Below the pieces are notes generated by a model that ran no database searches, was not told the origin of the DNA, and saw only the letters and a list, made by a program, of their open reading frames with translations. This document shows, in pieces, positions 51,510-62,349 of a stretch of 64,000 nucleotides of DNA (the stretch's first letter is position 1; the number at the start of each line of letters is the position of its first letter). Source of the DNA: Archegozetes longisetosus. Lineage: Eukaryota > Arthropoda > Arachnida > Sarcoptiformes > Trhypochthoniidae. The stretch covers positions 2,590,001 to 2,654,000 of the forward strand of contig JAEMBT020000008.1 in NCBI GenBank assembly GCA_018873245.2, in the 5' to 3' direction. Both the position numbers and the translations under genes were made by a program.

Positions 51510-54392
51510 TGTCAACCTCAATAGTCCAACAGATGTTCTCTATTAGAAAAATATTGTTTACTTTGTATAGTTTCCTTTTTACCCCTTTAGTCATTTAATA
51601 ATTTAGTATCTTTTCAATCTCAGTCCTACCTTTGAGATTATTATCAAGTATAACAACTATTGAACACTAGTTCTAAATTGAAAGGCAATTCAAACAGTTT
51701 AGAACTAATCTAACATTTGATATGTTTATCAAACGTTCAAGCTTGACTTAAATACAGTTTGACATTGATGAGAGTATGCACTAAGTCATTTGTATAATAT
51801 GTAGTCATTCGTGTGTTATCTTGATAGATTTTGATAATATAAAAACATAAATATAACACATGTAAAACTTTACTCTATTTTATTTTACCATTACTTAAGA
51901 GTTGAATTAACTGAAACTAAATCTATATGTATAGTTCTTAACCAGGAAGCTCGCGCACTTCAGCAATGCTTTAAAATGAAACCAAATTTTGAATATGGTT
52001 AAAGTCATACAAAATATCAGACAATTAATTATTTTTGCAAATCTCTAAATTCTGCAAAAATGGATAATCTAATTTTTTAGTTGCTTTTGATGCAGAATTT
52101 GAAGAGTTTATAACCTCATTGGTCAAGTGGTAGGACTCGTAGGATTATCGACCTATGTTCCGAAACTATGTGCACCTTTATTATTTTTATTTTAGTTTCT
52201 CAACCTTAATATATTTAAAACTTTCAAAACTTTTTTTTAAACCGATAGAATATGTAGGTTTAGTAATAAATTGCAGAATTTAATTAGATTTAAACTAGTT
52301 AGGTATATTTCAAGCAATATTCTTGTTTATGTAAAAATGCTTATTTACTGATTAAAAAATGTGTCCATCATAGAATATTGCTTGAAATATACCTAACTAG
52401 TTTAAATCTAATTAAATTCTGTAATTTATTACTTAACTTACATGTTCTATCGGTTAAAAAAATTTTGAAAATTTAAACATATTAGAGTCGAGAAAGTAAA
52501 AGAAAAATAAGAAAGTTCATATAGAGTCTCAAATCTAGGCCTATAATTCTACGAGTCCTACTACTTGACCAATTTATACCAACTACAACCTCATAGATTA
52601 AAACTTTTTTGAAATTTTCTATCAAAAGCAACTAAAAAATTAGATTCTTCATTTCTCCAGAATCTAGAGGACATTTGCAAAAAAAGATTGTCTCATATTT
52701 TGTATGACTTTAACCACATTTTAAACTTGGCTTCATTTTAAGAGCATTGGTGAAGTGCAGGACCTTGTTGGTTTAGTGTATACGTTTTGATGTTTTAGTC
52801 TCAAACGTAAGTCTCAGGCTAAATGACTAAATGTCAAGCGTGAAGTTTTGGTTTAAGTTTTATTATTGAGAAGCCCTTTTGATATTTTTCGATAGAGAAG
52901 AGACTCCTTTTGCAGTGAGAGCTTCATATATACTATATTGTATTTTTATTGTTCAATTTTAATCAAATTTACTTTTTAATCAATCGTTGTAAAAATGACT
53001 GTAGAAATGAATAAATAAAATAAGTTCATAACTCATATAGACTTTGGTAACTTATAGAAAAGATCAAAAATATTGAATTGAAAGCAAATCGAAGTATTAT
53101 ATATTAGAAAAACAATAATAAGAGTTAAAAAGAAAGGATCTTCATACATGAATGATTAATAAAGAAACTATGTTACATTCTATCATTAGAATAAGAAGTA
53201 ATCGTCGCAAACCATAACATCCTTTCTATTCAAATAATACAGAATGTGTTTGCTATCTGTTTCCGTAACTCAACCTCTATTATATTTTTTTTCCAATCCT
53301 CACCATTTTCATTGAACTGAACAAATTGAGATGAAAGATTAACATAACAATTATGCGAATAGTAATGAAGTATTTGAAGTGCTTTGAAAGCAAATTGGGC
53401 ATAAATAAAATACTAAAATGGTGTTAAAACTGAAAAGCATTTTGTTCAGATGTAAAGTTTTAGCTATGTGATAAAGAATATAGTTTATATAAAATGCAAT
53501 TTGTATAACCTTAAAATAGATATGAGCAAAATATAGAAAGCTTTTATTTTGATTCAAGTTTATAAACCATTAGGAATGCATACAAATCTAACTAATCAAA
53601 AATATTCAACCTAAACCACTCTCACGACTAAATTAACTCATATCGTGATCGATGTTGTAGAAAATATCTTAACTGAATTATTTAATGTTTTATCCCCATT
53701 GGACTTTTCTATCTGAAATTGTCGTCACAATATTTGGTTTTGCAAAGATTGAGCAAAATGTTTATTTTGTGAGCCATAAATATAAGAATAAATTGAATAA
53801 ATTGAATAAGTTATCTTTAGGGCAAAAGCTTGAGAACATAGTTGGAAATGACGCTCATTGAAGTAATTGGTTGAGCGTGTTTTCCAGCAATACTTTGCAG
53901 ATATTAAATTCCGGTCTGTTATTGTTATTATTTTGTTGACTTAAAATATCCCAAAGGTTTTAGTTTTCATTTGTAAAAAAATTAGACCTTCAAACTCTCA
54001 TCTACAACTAACTTTAGATATTGAAATTGTCTACAATTTCTACTTTCTAAAATTCACATCTTTTCTCAAACTACTTCGAACTTTGTCCATATCTTTTGAT
54101 AATAATCCTATTGGAATAAGCCTAACAATGGTAGAAGTATATTTCAGAAATTGACAACTGGCGCAAAAGTATACAAATAAGTCTATCAACTTTACATTTG
54201 AGTGCACATAATCAAAACGTGAATTTAAGTTATGTTTGAAATACGCATAAGATACTCGTATTTCAAAATATTAAATAGTTTTAATGTATAGATATTGATA
54301 ATTGTTATAAATACGAGATTATATGTAAAAATATGAAATATTTTTAATACATATAACATACGTATATTTCAAATTTTTTATCATTTTATGGA
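51510..54392. other. Spacer between Rab-like genes 1 and 2
   Basis: Apart from the fold-back repeat, this 2.9 kb holds only A+T-rich sequence. A 68-codon minus frame at 53351-53557 has no support as a gene. Confidence 0.5.
51945..52770. repeat. ~0.8 kb fold-back inverted repeat
   Basis: The left arm (about 51945-52322) is repeated in reverse complement by the right arm (about 52373-52770) around a 50-nt spacer. Outer ends: GCGCACTTCAGCAATGCTTT against the reverse complement of TGCACTTCACCAATGCTCTT. The innermost 48 bp (52275-52322 and 52373-52420) match perfectly, and the rest look roughly 80-90% identical by eye with small indels. No open frame. If transcribed it would form a long hairpin RNA. 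No target-site duplication was recognised. Confidence 0.9.
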
Positions 54393-55331
54393 ATGTTCAC
54401 TTATAAACCAACTAAAACTTATAAATTAGTCCTTGTCGGAGATATTTCAGTGGGAAAGACTTGTTTAGTGAATCGATTCGTAAAAAATAGTTTCTGTTTT
54501 CTTCATCAGCCGACTGTTGGGAGTGAATTCTCTGAGTATATTTTCTATAATAACGACAATTTGTTCAAATTATTGATTTGGGACACTTGTGGCGAAGAAA
54601 GATTCCGAGCAATAGCTCCTATTTATTACAGAGATGTTGACGCAGCTCTTGTGGTAATTTTTGTTTTATTTCTTAACTTTAACCAAAAATCCATTTTTTA
54701 AAACTTGACATCTTCTCAACTTTTCCATTGTTCTTATAAAAATGAAATCAAAGTTTTTATAAGAGTCTCGGCAATTTTTTCTCAGCTCAAATCAAATATG
54801 ATTTAAGAAAAAAGATTTTTCATAGCAAATTTGAAAATTGTTGATAGCATTTACAAAATATGATTCAAGACTATAGACAGCATGAGAAATGATTTTGAAT
54901 GAACAAAATTACAATAACAACAAATTGATGATAGATAGAAATGATGAATAAATTGATAAGAAAAAAGTAGTAATAAATATTAAATTTTGATTCAGGTCTA
55001 CGACATAAGTGACAGAAAAACATTCAGAAGCGCTGATGTTTGGGTTAATATTTTAAAACACCGCGTCAGCGAAAACTTAACAATCGCTTTAGTCGGCAAT
55101 AAAATCGATTTAATCATTCCCAGACAAGTGGATAGTCACGACGCTCAACAATATGCCAGAAAAAATAATTTGTTATTTATGGAGACTTCTGCTAAGTCTG
55201 GTGTTAATGCTAAAGAAGTTTTCATTGCGATATGTCTCGAATTATCCAACAGAACTATTAATGGCATTAATCGTAATTGCGTTCAATTAGACCAACAGAG
55301 GCCTAAAAATGATTGGTTTTGTTGTTCATAA
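54393..55331 (+). CDS. Rab-like GTPase 2 with Glu at the catalytic Gln
   Basis: Two exons, 54393-54653 and 54996-55331, join in phase 0 to give 198 residues. The P-loop is GDISVGKTC, switch I is PTVGSEF, NKID and METSAK are intact, and the C-terminus is WFCCS, a CCX prenylation site like that of Rab5-type proteins. Switch II reads IWDTCGEERFRAI where Rabs have WDTAGQE, so Ala59 (Ras numbering) is Cys and catalytic Gln61 is Glu. This predicts slow hydrolysis and a protein held mostly GTP-bound. The 342-bp intron falls at LV|VYDI, a different place from the intron of Rab-like GTPase 1. The alternative ATG five bases upstream (54388) is in a dead frame, which decides the start. Confidence 0.9.
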
Positions 55332-55826
55332 AATTATTTTTTTAATTCAAATATATATCTCTCTTTTGATTGATGTTTACAATTAGTTCCCTATCACATT
55401 TATGAGAACCATACCAAACAATTCAGTGATGATTAGATTAATTTAGAATGAATGAAAAGATAATTTGAATAATAATGCATTTATTCGTATTTATGAAAAT
55501 TAAGGGACAATCAAACAAATACTTAGAAATACGAGTAATAGATAATAGAAAGAGAGCAACAAAACAAATTATAGTAACATACTTTGAATAGAAGAACAAT
55601 CATTATTTTCATATGTATTAATGAGTCAATTATGGTTTGTATTGATTCTAATATTACTTCACGATTGTGGTCAATACTCGCAGTTAATTATGAATTGAAA
55701 ATCAATTAATATATCTTTATAGACGTTGCTCTAAAATAACGATAATTACATAAAATATAGTATTCATATTGTTTATAACATTCATATTCCTTATAAATAT
55801 TATTCTGTATATAAATAAATATATAA
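55332..55826. other. Tail-to-tail spacer between Rab-like gene 2 and the ankyrin gene
   Basis: About 500 bp of A+T-rich sequence between convergent stops, with no open frame or repeat of note. Confidence 0.5.
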
Positions 55827-57660
55827 TCAAATAGTTTTTCTATCACTACTAACTTTGTTATTTTGAGTCCATTCACTATAACCAATAAATCTATTACCAT
55901 TAATTGGTGGCAACTTAACATTTTTAGTATTTCTATTTAATTTATCATCTGATTTAGCTTCAGATAGCTTAACTGAATCTTTATGTGAGGAATGTCCAAG
56001 AAGACTATTTTTTGAATCATTACTGGTAAGCGTAGTAGTATTAAGGTGTAGATTAGATGGATGAGTATGATTAAGAGGTTCAATCTGTTGAGAAAGTAGT
56101 CTTTGTTTATCAACTAAGGCAGCTCTGAGTGTGGTTAATAAAGAAGCGCATTCATAATAGTTGCCTTCGTATGCTAGGTCTAAAGCACTCTTATTATTAT
56201 AATTTTTTTTATCTAATAATTTCACTCTAACATTCTTATTATACATTATATGATCCTTAAATTCTTGTAACACTTCCACTTGTCCATAACGTGCTGCTAA
56301 CATAATTGCATTGTTTCCAGCCTTATCGCATATTTCGTAATTTGTTTTGGCCTAAAAAATGTTTTCTTTCGTTATTAACTCTACTATTTGTGTCGTACAA
56401 GTGCTTCAGTTTTATTATGTCAACTTAATGTTTAGATTCTTAGAAAACTATTATGATATATCAAAAATCAGTCAGTCTGTTAGACTAGAGAACATTTGTT
56501 TTCTCATTAATTCAACTTCTAATGTATGCAAAAACTGCTTTTTGGAACAAATTGGTTAGAAATGAGTCTAGTTAATAGGTTTATGAACAAAAGTTATTAG
56601 AAGTCAGTCTAGTTAATAGGTTTATGAAAGTATTAAAACTTATTTTATGACTAATATTACTTCAGTTCATTGAATATTACTTTTTCTCTATACTTAATCA
56701 CATCTTCTGATCCTATCTTAATAAAAAAAAACCTTTCAAACTCATTCAATCTTATTGAATATCCTCTACTTCTACTCAGAAATCATTACTCATTTTTAAT
56801 ATGAATTTTTTGTTTATTAGCTATAATTTCTTATTCACAATCGTATCTCAATTGAAGTTAATGCTAAATGAAGCTGGAAGAAAGCTGACGAACAGTGATG
56901 ATAGAAGCAAACATGAATAGTATTGTGAAAAAGTTTGATATATTAGAGAAAATATTGCGTCAAATTGCAACATTTCTGGAAAGATGATTAATGAGAGAAA
57001 TGGAGAACTAAGAAAAGTTTTATTTTTATAATATCGATTTTTCGACCAATAATTACTTTGAATGCTGTTTGGAAAGACTTGATTGGAAAATAAGGTAATT
57101 ATCTTCTATAAGACAGTATAATTCTACTGATTAACTCGTGCCCTCTTAATGAGGATTATAAGTATTTAGTTAACTTCTCAAATTATACTTCTCTCTATTC
57201 ATTTTTTACGCTTAATCCTATACTTTAACTAAAGTATTATTTAGTGAACTGATAGTTAAAACCAAATCGTAAGTTATAACGCAGTAATATGGAGCTAAAA
57301 ACTTGCAGACATTTTAGAAATAATAACAAATATAGAGAATAGAAGTAGAGGAAAAAAATAGAAAAGAAATATATAATAAAAAATGGTATATAAAAAAATA
57401 AATAAAAAATAACTTACATAAGATAATAAAATAGAGACATAATCGTATTGACCATTAATGGATGCGTGCATTAATGGTGTCAAGCCATACATGTCAGATA
57501 AGTTAGGATCAGCATTAGCTTCAATGAATAATCTGGCAAATTTATCCCTATTATGCCAATTATCATAACCAAGCAAATATATTGATATCATTATTAAAGG
57601 TGTTCGACCGTTACTGTCTCCATTGTTTACATTACCACCACTTTTTACCAGTAAGTGAGC
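55827..57660 (-). CDS. Ankyrin-repeat protein, C-terminal exons (5' end not found)
   Basis: Two minus-strand exons, 57660-57418 and 56351-55827, join in phase 0 (LLSY|AKTNYE) to give 255 residues plus stop. Ankyrin helices are visible: AHLLVKSGGNVNNGDSNGRT, then ANADPNLSDMYGLTPLMHAS, then EICDKAGNNAIMLAARYG, then DKKNYNNKSALDLAYEGNYY. The first repeat has a long insertion (ISIYLLGYDNWHNRDKFARL), a spacing reminiscent of the ANKRD34 group, though this is only tentative. The tail of ~110 residues is Ser/Asn/Lys-rich and probably disordered. Upstream exons with the start codon should lie beyond 57660 but were not identified. Probably a protein-interaction adaptor; the partner is unknown. Confidence 0.8.
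56352..57417 (-). other. 1.1 kb intron of the ankyrin gene
   Basis: Starts GTAAGT and ends TTTTTTAG on the minus strand. It contains a duplicated motif TTATTAGAA... / AGTCTAGTTAATAGGTTTAT near 56560-56625 and nothing else I can name. Confidence 0.6.
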
Positions 57661-59306
57661 CTGACTTTAATTTATAAATTATCGTATCAATTATTTCGTA
57701 TATATTTCTCTATTGCTTCTACTCTATATGTATCGCTTCGATCAATCAAATATCAGTCAGTAGAACATGAAAATACTGTCACTTCTAGCTGTTAAACGAT
57801 TCGATTCTGTTAGCATTTGGGCTCATTTATGTCTAGTAGAATAGCTACTATTATGTTGATTCGCTTTTTTTGGACTTTTAGTTTATTGACTTAGTTAATC
57901 AATCCATTTATAAATACTTATTTACATAAAATAAACTTATTCTAACCAAAATTCATCTCATTTTCATCTTACATCTATCCTATTTGACCTTTATATTATA
58001 CTAATGGGTTTTACTGCAAATATATTACTTATATAATAATAGACTACAGCTTCAGGTGCGTGTCCAAAATTTTGAGATGTTTAAGAATATAAAGAATACT
58101 AAGAATACAGAACTTTTCATTATAAAGTTTTGCTATATAAAACAATTAAGTCATTAAATCATGCACTAAACGAATGGGATCTGGGCTCCAAATTGTTGAT
58201 CTCTTCTAAATATATAGTACTCTAAAGAATTAACTGAACGATAAACTAACTTGTAAGTTTTACCTACCAACTTAGTTCTATTTATCATATAAGTTCTTAA
58301 TAAATGAAAACTCCATTTTAAAAATTTTTTAACGCAATTTTGTAAACTTTTATTCAGACTAAAAATCAGTTGGGAATTAATATAATTAATTTGATGCATC
58401 ATTTTGGCGAAATAATCTTATATTTAAGCCAAAGAAACGGTAGAAGAGACAGTTGATCAAATGTAAAGCTTACCGATATCTCAAATTTTTAATAGCATCA
58501 GATAGCGCGTCACAATCATTGTACCCATCATTGTATTGCCATAACATTGTTTAGACATTTTCCTAGTAATTTCTATAGCATTTGTTTCATTGAAAACCAG
58601 TCATAGACTAAGAAAGTACTCAAGTTTTACATCTAAATAATTGATGATTTGGGCTCATAGAAAACGTTCATTTTTGTCCAACGACTAATTGAGAGAAGTG
58701 ACACTAACACTAAGAATAATATTAAGGTTGAATAGTTGAATATGACTCAATTTGAAATATTTGCAATAAATGGAAAAGAGTCAATACTTATTAATAGTTT
58801 TGTATTGTATAACGAATAGTATTGCGAATAAATGGTATGAGAGAGAGAAATAGTTGATGTATTTATATAAAATACAATTTGTTCAATTGAAAAAACACTA
58901 CCTTATGACGCATTCGCATAGACTTCTAAACTGCCGATCAATACTCTAGTCAACCAAATAAGTGGCTTAAGGTCTATTTAAATACTTCTATTCCGCACCT
59001 TATAAACTAGATATACACTTTTGTTAAATTTACGTTTTTTCCCTCAATCTTTTCTCTACTAGTTTTATGTATTAGACGTTTGCCTAAAATTAGATAAGGT
59101 ATTAACAAAAGTCTGAAAACTTTCTAATAGAAACTTATAGAAACTTATATAAAAGAGATATTCATAAGATATACTTTGCCTTCAATATGATTGAATTATT
59201 TTGAAGCTAAAAAATTGATTATATGACTGAGATAATTCAAGTATTATATATCATATTTTTCTGTAATATAATAATCAGTAAAATTGTTTGTATTATTTGT
59301 CAACAC

Positions 59307-59439
59307 CTTTTCAGCGTAAATCCAACAAATCAATAAAATACTAACATTGAAAAGAAGTACAATTCTTACTAAGATTCTAAGAGAAAGTGGCAGACCTTCA
59401 TTTGTTGCAAACAAACTTATGATAATGCAGTCCACAAAA
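59307..59439 (-). CDS. Possible exon encoding a membrane segment
   Basis: Bounded on the minus strand by an acceptor (TATGTTTCAG) and a donor (GTGTTG), it stays open for 44 codons: FVDCIIISLFATNEGLPLSL, then RILVRIVLLFNVSILLICWI, then YAEK. The second half is a good transmembrane helix. It does not look like ankyrin sequence, and no partner exon was found. It may be a relic or chance frame. Confidence 0.25.
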
Positions 59440-59789
59440 CTGAAACATAAGTTATATCATGTCCGGTTTGAAATAATCTCTAAATTGTCGTCATTAAAAC
59501 TGGTAAACTAATTTGATTAAATAATACGACTTGATTATGCAGCGGTTGTTAAGTTTATAATTGAATCTGACGCGTGCTCATTGCAAAACAGTCATCAGTA
59601 ATAACACTAAAGCTTCTATTATACTTGTATTGCAATTTAGTTTATGATAATAACATACATATAATATTAATAAGCTACATTTGTTCGCTTTGTAATTTTT
59701 AGCTTATTGACAAAAATTGCAATCATTTATAAATTATTATTGTTATAAAAAAACTATTATTATAAGAGATTATTATTTAAAAATATTTC

Positions 59790-59860
59790 AGTTTTAGTCG
59801 CATTTAATTTCACTTTTAGTCGCATTTAATTTCACTTTTAGTCGCATTTAATTTCAGTTT
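59790..59860 (+). repeat. 22-bp tandem repeat, TTTTAGTCGCATTTAATTTC x3
   Basis: Three near-identical units joined by CAC (CAG at the edges), ending 270 bp upstream of the ATG of Rab-like GTPase 3. Its position would allow a promoter role, but nothing shows one. Confidence 0.85.
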
Positions 59861-60129
59861 TATTTACTGATTGACTGTTGTTTAAGGCTTGAAAAAACTA
59901 AAACTTATAGAAAGTTACACATTATCTGACAGGTGACAGAAAACTAATATTAAAATATATCTCCATATCGACCTCTATATATGAAGGCTGTATCTTACAA
60001 GTAACTTTCCATAATAAACAAATCTAATTATCTTCAAACCTTTTCTATAAAAGTCAACTTTCATCGCTAAAGTTAATCAGTCTTTAACTTTGAAATTTTC
60101 ATTTAATAAAGCTCAACACTAACTCTCTA

Positions 60130-60699
60130 ATGAAAATAACATTTAAATTGCTTCACTATAAACTCGCTAATAGAGCAGACTCTGCAACTTCTGCAACAAT
60201 GAGCACAAGTAGCAGACAATATACTCTTCTAATTGGTGGTCAAAAAGTTGGAAAAACATCAATAATGGAAAAGTTAATAAATAATAAGTTTAATACAATA
60301 GTTGAGCCAACTTTTGGTCCAGACTTATACAGGTATTCAATTGATAATAAGAGAATAAATGTATTAGAAATTGGAGGTGAGGACAAGTGCTATCATATAG
60401 TCCAATCGTATTGTGAACTCGCCAACGCATTCATTGTCGTCTATGATATCACTTCTTATGAATCATTCGTAGTCGCTAACTATTGGGTCAATTATATTCG
60501 ACAACATCTACCTTTGGACAGTCAGCCTTTGATAGTATTAGTTGGAAATAAACTTGACGATCAATCCAATAGACAAGTCAATTTGAGTTCTGCTGAACAA
60601 TTCGCTAAAAATCATAATTTAATATTGATCGAAACATCAGCTCTTTCGGGTGAAAACTTGACTGATATTTTCAAAGCAATCGCTCGTCCAAATTGTTGA
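60130..60699 (+). CDS. Rab-like GTPase 3, intronless and motif-degenerate
   Basis: Single exon, 189 residues (167 from the internal ATG at 60199, MSTSSRQYTLL, which gives a more Rab-like start). The P-loop GGQKVGKTS, PTFG of switch I, VVYDITSYESF, VGNKLD and ETSALS identify a Ras-superfamily fold of Rab type. The DxxGQ motif is gone: the WDTAGQE position reads LEIGGEDK, so the Mg-linked Asp is Glu and catalytic Gln is Glu. SAK has become SAL. The protein ends RPNC with a single terminal Cys, so the usual double-Cys prenylation site is missing. Nucleotide may still bind through the P-loop and NKxD, but hydrolysis is unlikely. Lack of introns may mean a retrocopy; the uninterrupted frame argues for retained function. 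AATAAA at 60820. Confidence 0.85.
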   Translation: MKITFKLLHYKLANRADSATSATMSTSSRQYTLLIGGQKVGKTSIMEKLINNKFNTIVEPTFGPDLYRYSIDNKRINVLEIGGEDKCYHIVQSYCELANAFIVVYDITSYESFVVANYWVNYIRQHLPLDSQPLIVLVGNKLDDQSNRQVNLSSAEQFAKNHNLILIETSALSGENLTDIFKAIARPNC

Positions 60700-61761
60700 T
60701 ATTAAAGATTGGAATGTTTTTTTACATATATTTAACGTTCAGTATTAATTTGATAAGAAAACTACTTAGAAATTGAAGATTATGCTTGTATTGAGTTTTA
60801 TTACACCAATTTTTTGCGCAATAAATATATTTTGTATATTTTTCAATTTTTGATCAAACTTTAATCCTTTTATTCTTCACTTAAATAAAGTTTAGTTATG
60901 GATAAACGTTAGAAACAAAAGTTTGTATTAGTTTTATCGCGAGGCTTAATTCAAAAAGAATTTGCTTGTATTTTATGAACCATTTTAAGGGAAAAACATA
61001 ACTTTCTAGTAGGGAATCAAATTAGGTCTACAAGTCTGAAAATCTATTTTTATTGATAGCTTACTCTAAATTTTCGATGAATAACAAAGATTAGCAAATA
61101 TTTAATTAGTAGTTCAAAACTTAGTGGTCGATAAATGCCTTAAATATGTTTTACCAAAAATTCATTCATCCGATGGTGAATTTTTGATAAAATAGATTGT
61201 TATATAAATTTGAAACTAAATTCAAAATTATTCCACAACTAATCCTATAGCTAATGTATTTAATGAGTTTAAGTGTAAGCATAAGTCAATGAGGAGAAGA
61301 TTATGACTAGGAATTTGAGAATGGTCCAGTTTCGATCAAGACTGGAGTCTGGAGGGCGAGAACACGGAGAGCGAGACTTGGAGATTTGAGATGTTAATTT
61401 CTAAAATATACTGTTTTACCTATTGCTAATAAGTTATTACCGATAAGTTTTTTCTGATACGACCACAAGTGGTCTATTTTAATTTGTTTTTCTCAATATT
61501 TATCCCAAAACAAAGAACTGATAAACAAGACAATGTTTGTATGAGTACTTTGAACTATTGGCTGAACTCATCATTTGCGAGTTGATCATTTGTTTGAAAG
61601 TTTAGATAGTCTGAGTTGAGAGTATGATAAGTTAGGTTAGGATAGGTTAGGCTAGGTTAGGCTAGGCTAGGTTAGGTTAGACTCTAAATTTTTCTAATAG
61701 TCTTTCAAAGCTTTCAAACATACATTTTTGAGATAAACTCTGCGATAAGACTGTCATATAT
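60700..61761. other. Tail-to-tail spacer between Rab-like gene 3 and the MAPEG-like gene
   Basis: Contains the poly(A) signal at 60820-60825, a G+C-richer scrap at 61320-61390 (CTGGAGTCTGGAGGGCGAGA) of unknown origin and the TTAGG-like tract at 61630-61681. Confidence 0.5.
61630..61681. repeat. Degenerate telomere-like GGTTAG/GCTAG tract
   Basis: About ten units alternating TTAGG with TTAGGC/TAGGC/TAGGA variants over 50 bp, between two convergent genes. It is the longest such tract in the window and the most degenerate. Confidence 0.7.
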
Positions 61762-62349
61762 CTAAAAATAAGTATACATTTGAAAGAACTTAATTAAGTT
61801 ATAAAAAACCATTAAATTAATAGGCATTGAACTGAAAGTAATGCCAAAAGAGCGATACTTAGGATAACCCAACCAGAAAGCAATGCGACCGATGAGAAAC
61901 AAAAAATTGATAACTGGTATGATTTTAACAATAATTGACGCCTCGGTATATGTGATAAGTATTAACTGCGAAACCGATGATAATAAGAAATGTTGCAAAG
62001 TATTGTCTAAATTATTTTTTGCTTCTTCTGTTAAGTGCTCGTAACCAAACATTGGATTCATAGCTATCGAGAAAACTCTTACTCTGACCACAAAATAGAC
62101 ACTTAATGAAAGCCATGTTAAACCGAGCGTCAAATATTGGAGCAAAAATTTGAGCTTTGATGCTAAATCAATCAAATCATCAGGTGTTGTATTTGCCGAT
62201 AAATTCATATCATACGTCAATGTTATATAAACAATCAAAAGTGTGATCACATTTCCGGTAAATCCCAGATATTGAGCACTTTTTGTAGACTTTTTTGTAA
62301 CTTCTTGTTTCTCTAAACTATATTTTGATTGATCATTATTTGATGCCAT
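61762..62349 (-). CDS. MAPEG-domain membrane protein, TMEM79-like
   Basis: Intronless, 195 residues, four hydrophobic segments at about residues 28-46, 70-92, 118-160 (a pair) and 168-190. The order NPMFGYEHLTEEAKNNLDNT, then LQHFLLSSVSQLILITY, then FLIGRIAFWLGYPKYRSFGI fits a MAPEG-type fold, with the Asn-Thr-x-x-x-Phe helix and the (R)xxFWxGY...RSFG segment, closest in my judgement to TMEM79 (mattrin) and its invertebrate relatives rather than to glutathione-dependent MAPEG enzymes. It should sit in an internal or vesicular membrane. The N-terminus is hydrophilic with no signal peptide. The ATG is the first in frame. Confidence 0.7.
   Translation of the reverse strand: MASNNDQSKYSLEKQEVTKKSTKSAQYLGFTGNVITLLIVYITLTYDMNLSANTTPDDLIDLASKLKFLLQYLTLGLTWLSLSVYFVVRVRVFSIAMNPMFGYEHLTEEAKNNLDNTLQHFLLSSVSQLILITYTEASIIVKIIPVINFLFLIGRIAFWLGYPKYRSFGITFSSMPINLMVFYNLIKFFQMYTYF

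Larger units (their letters stand above)
57661..60129. other. Spacer upstream of the ankyrin gene and Rab-like gene 3
   Basis: It probably contains the missing 5' exons of the ankyrin gene. One possible minus-strand exon (59439-59307) is listed separately. A 22-bp tandem repeat lies at 59790-59860. Confidence 0.5.

Noticed and set aside
58166-58402. 78-codon minus frame upstream of the ankyrin gene, considered as its missing 5' exon
   Set aside because: No ankyrin-like pattern, and no donor in a phase that would fit the exon at 57660.
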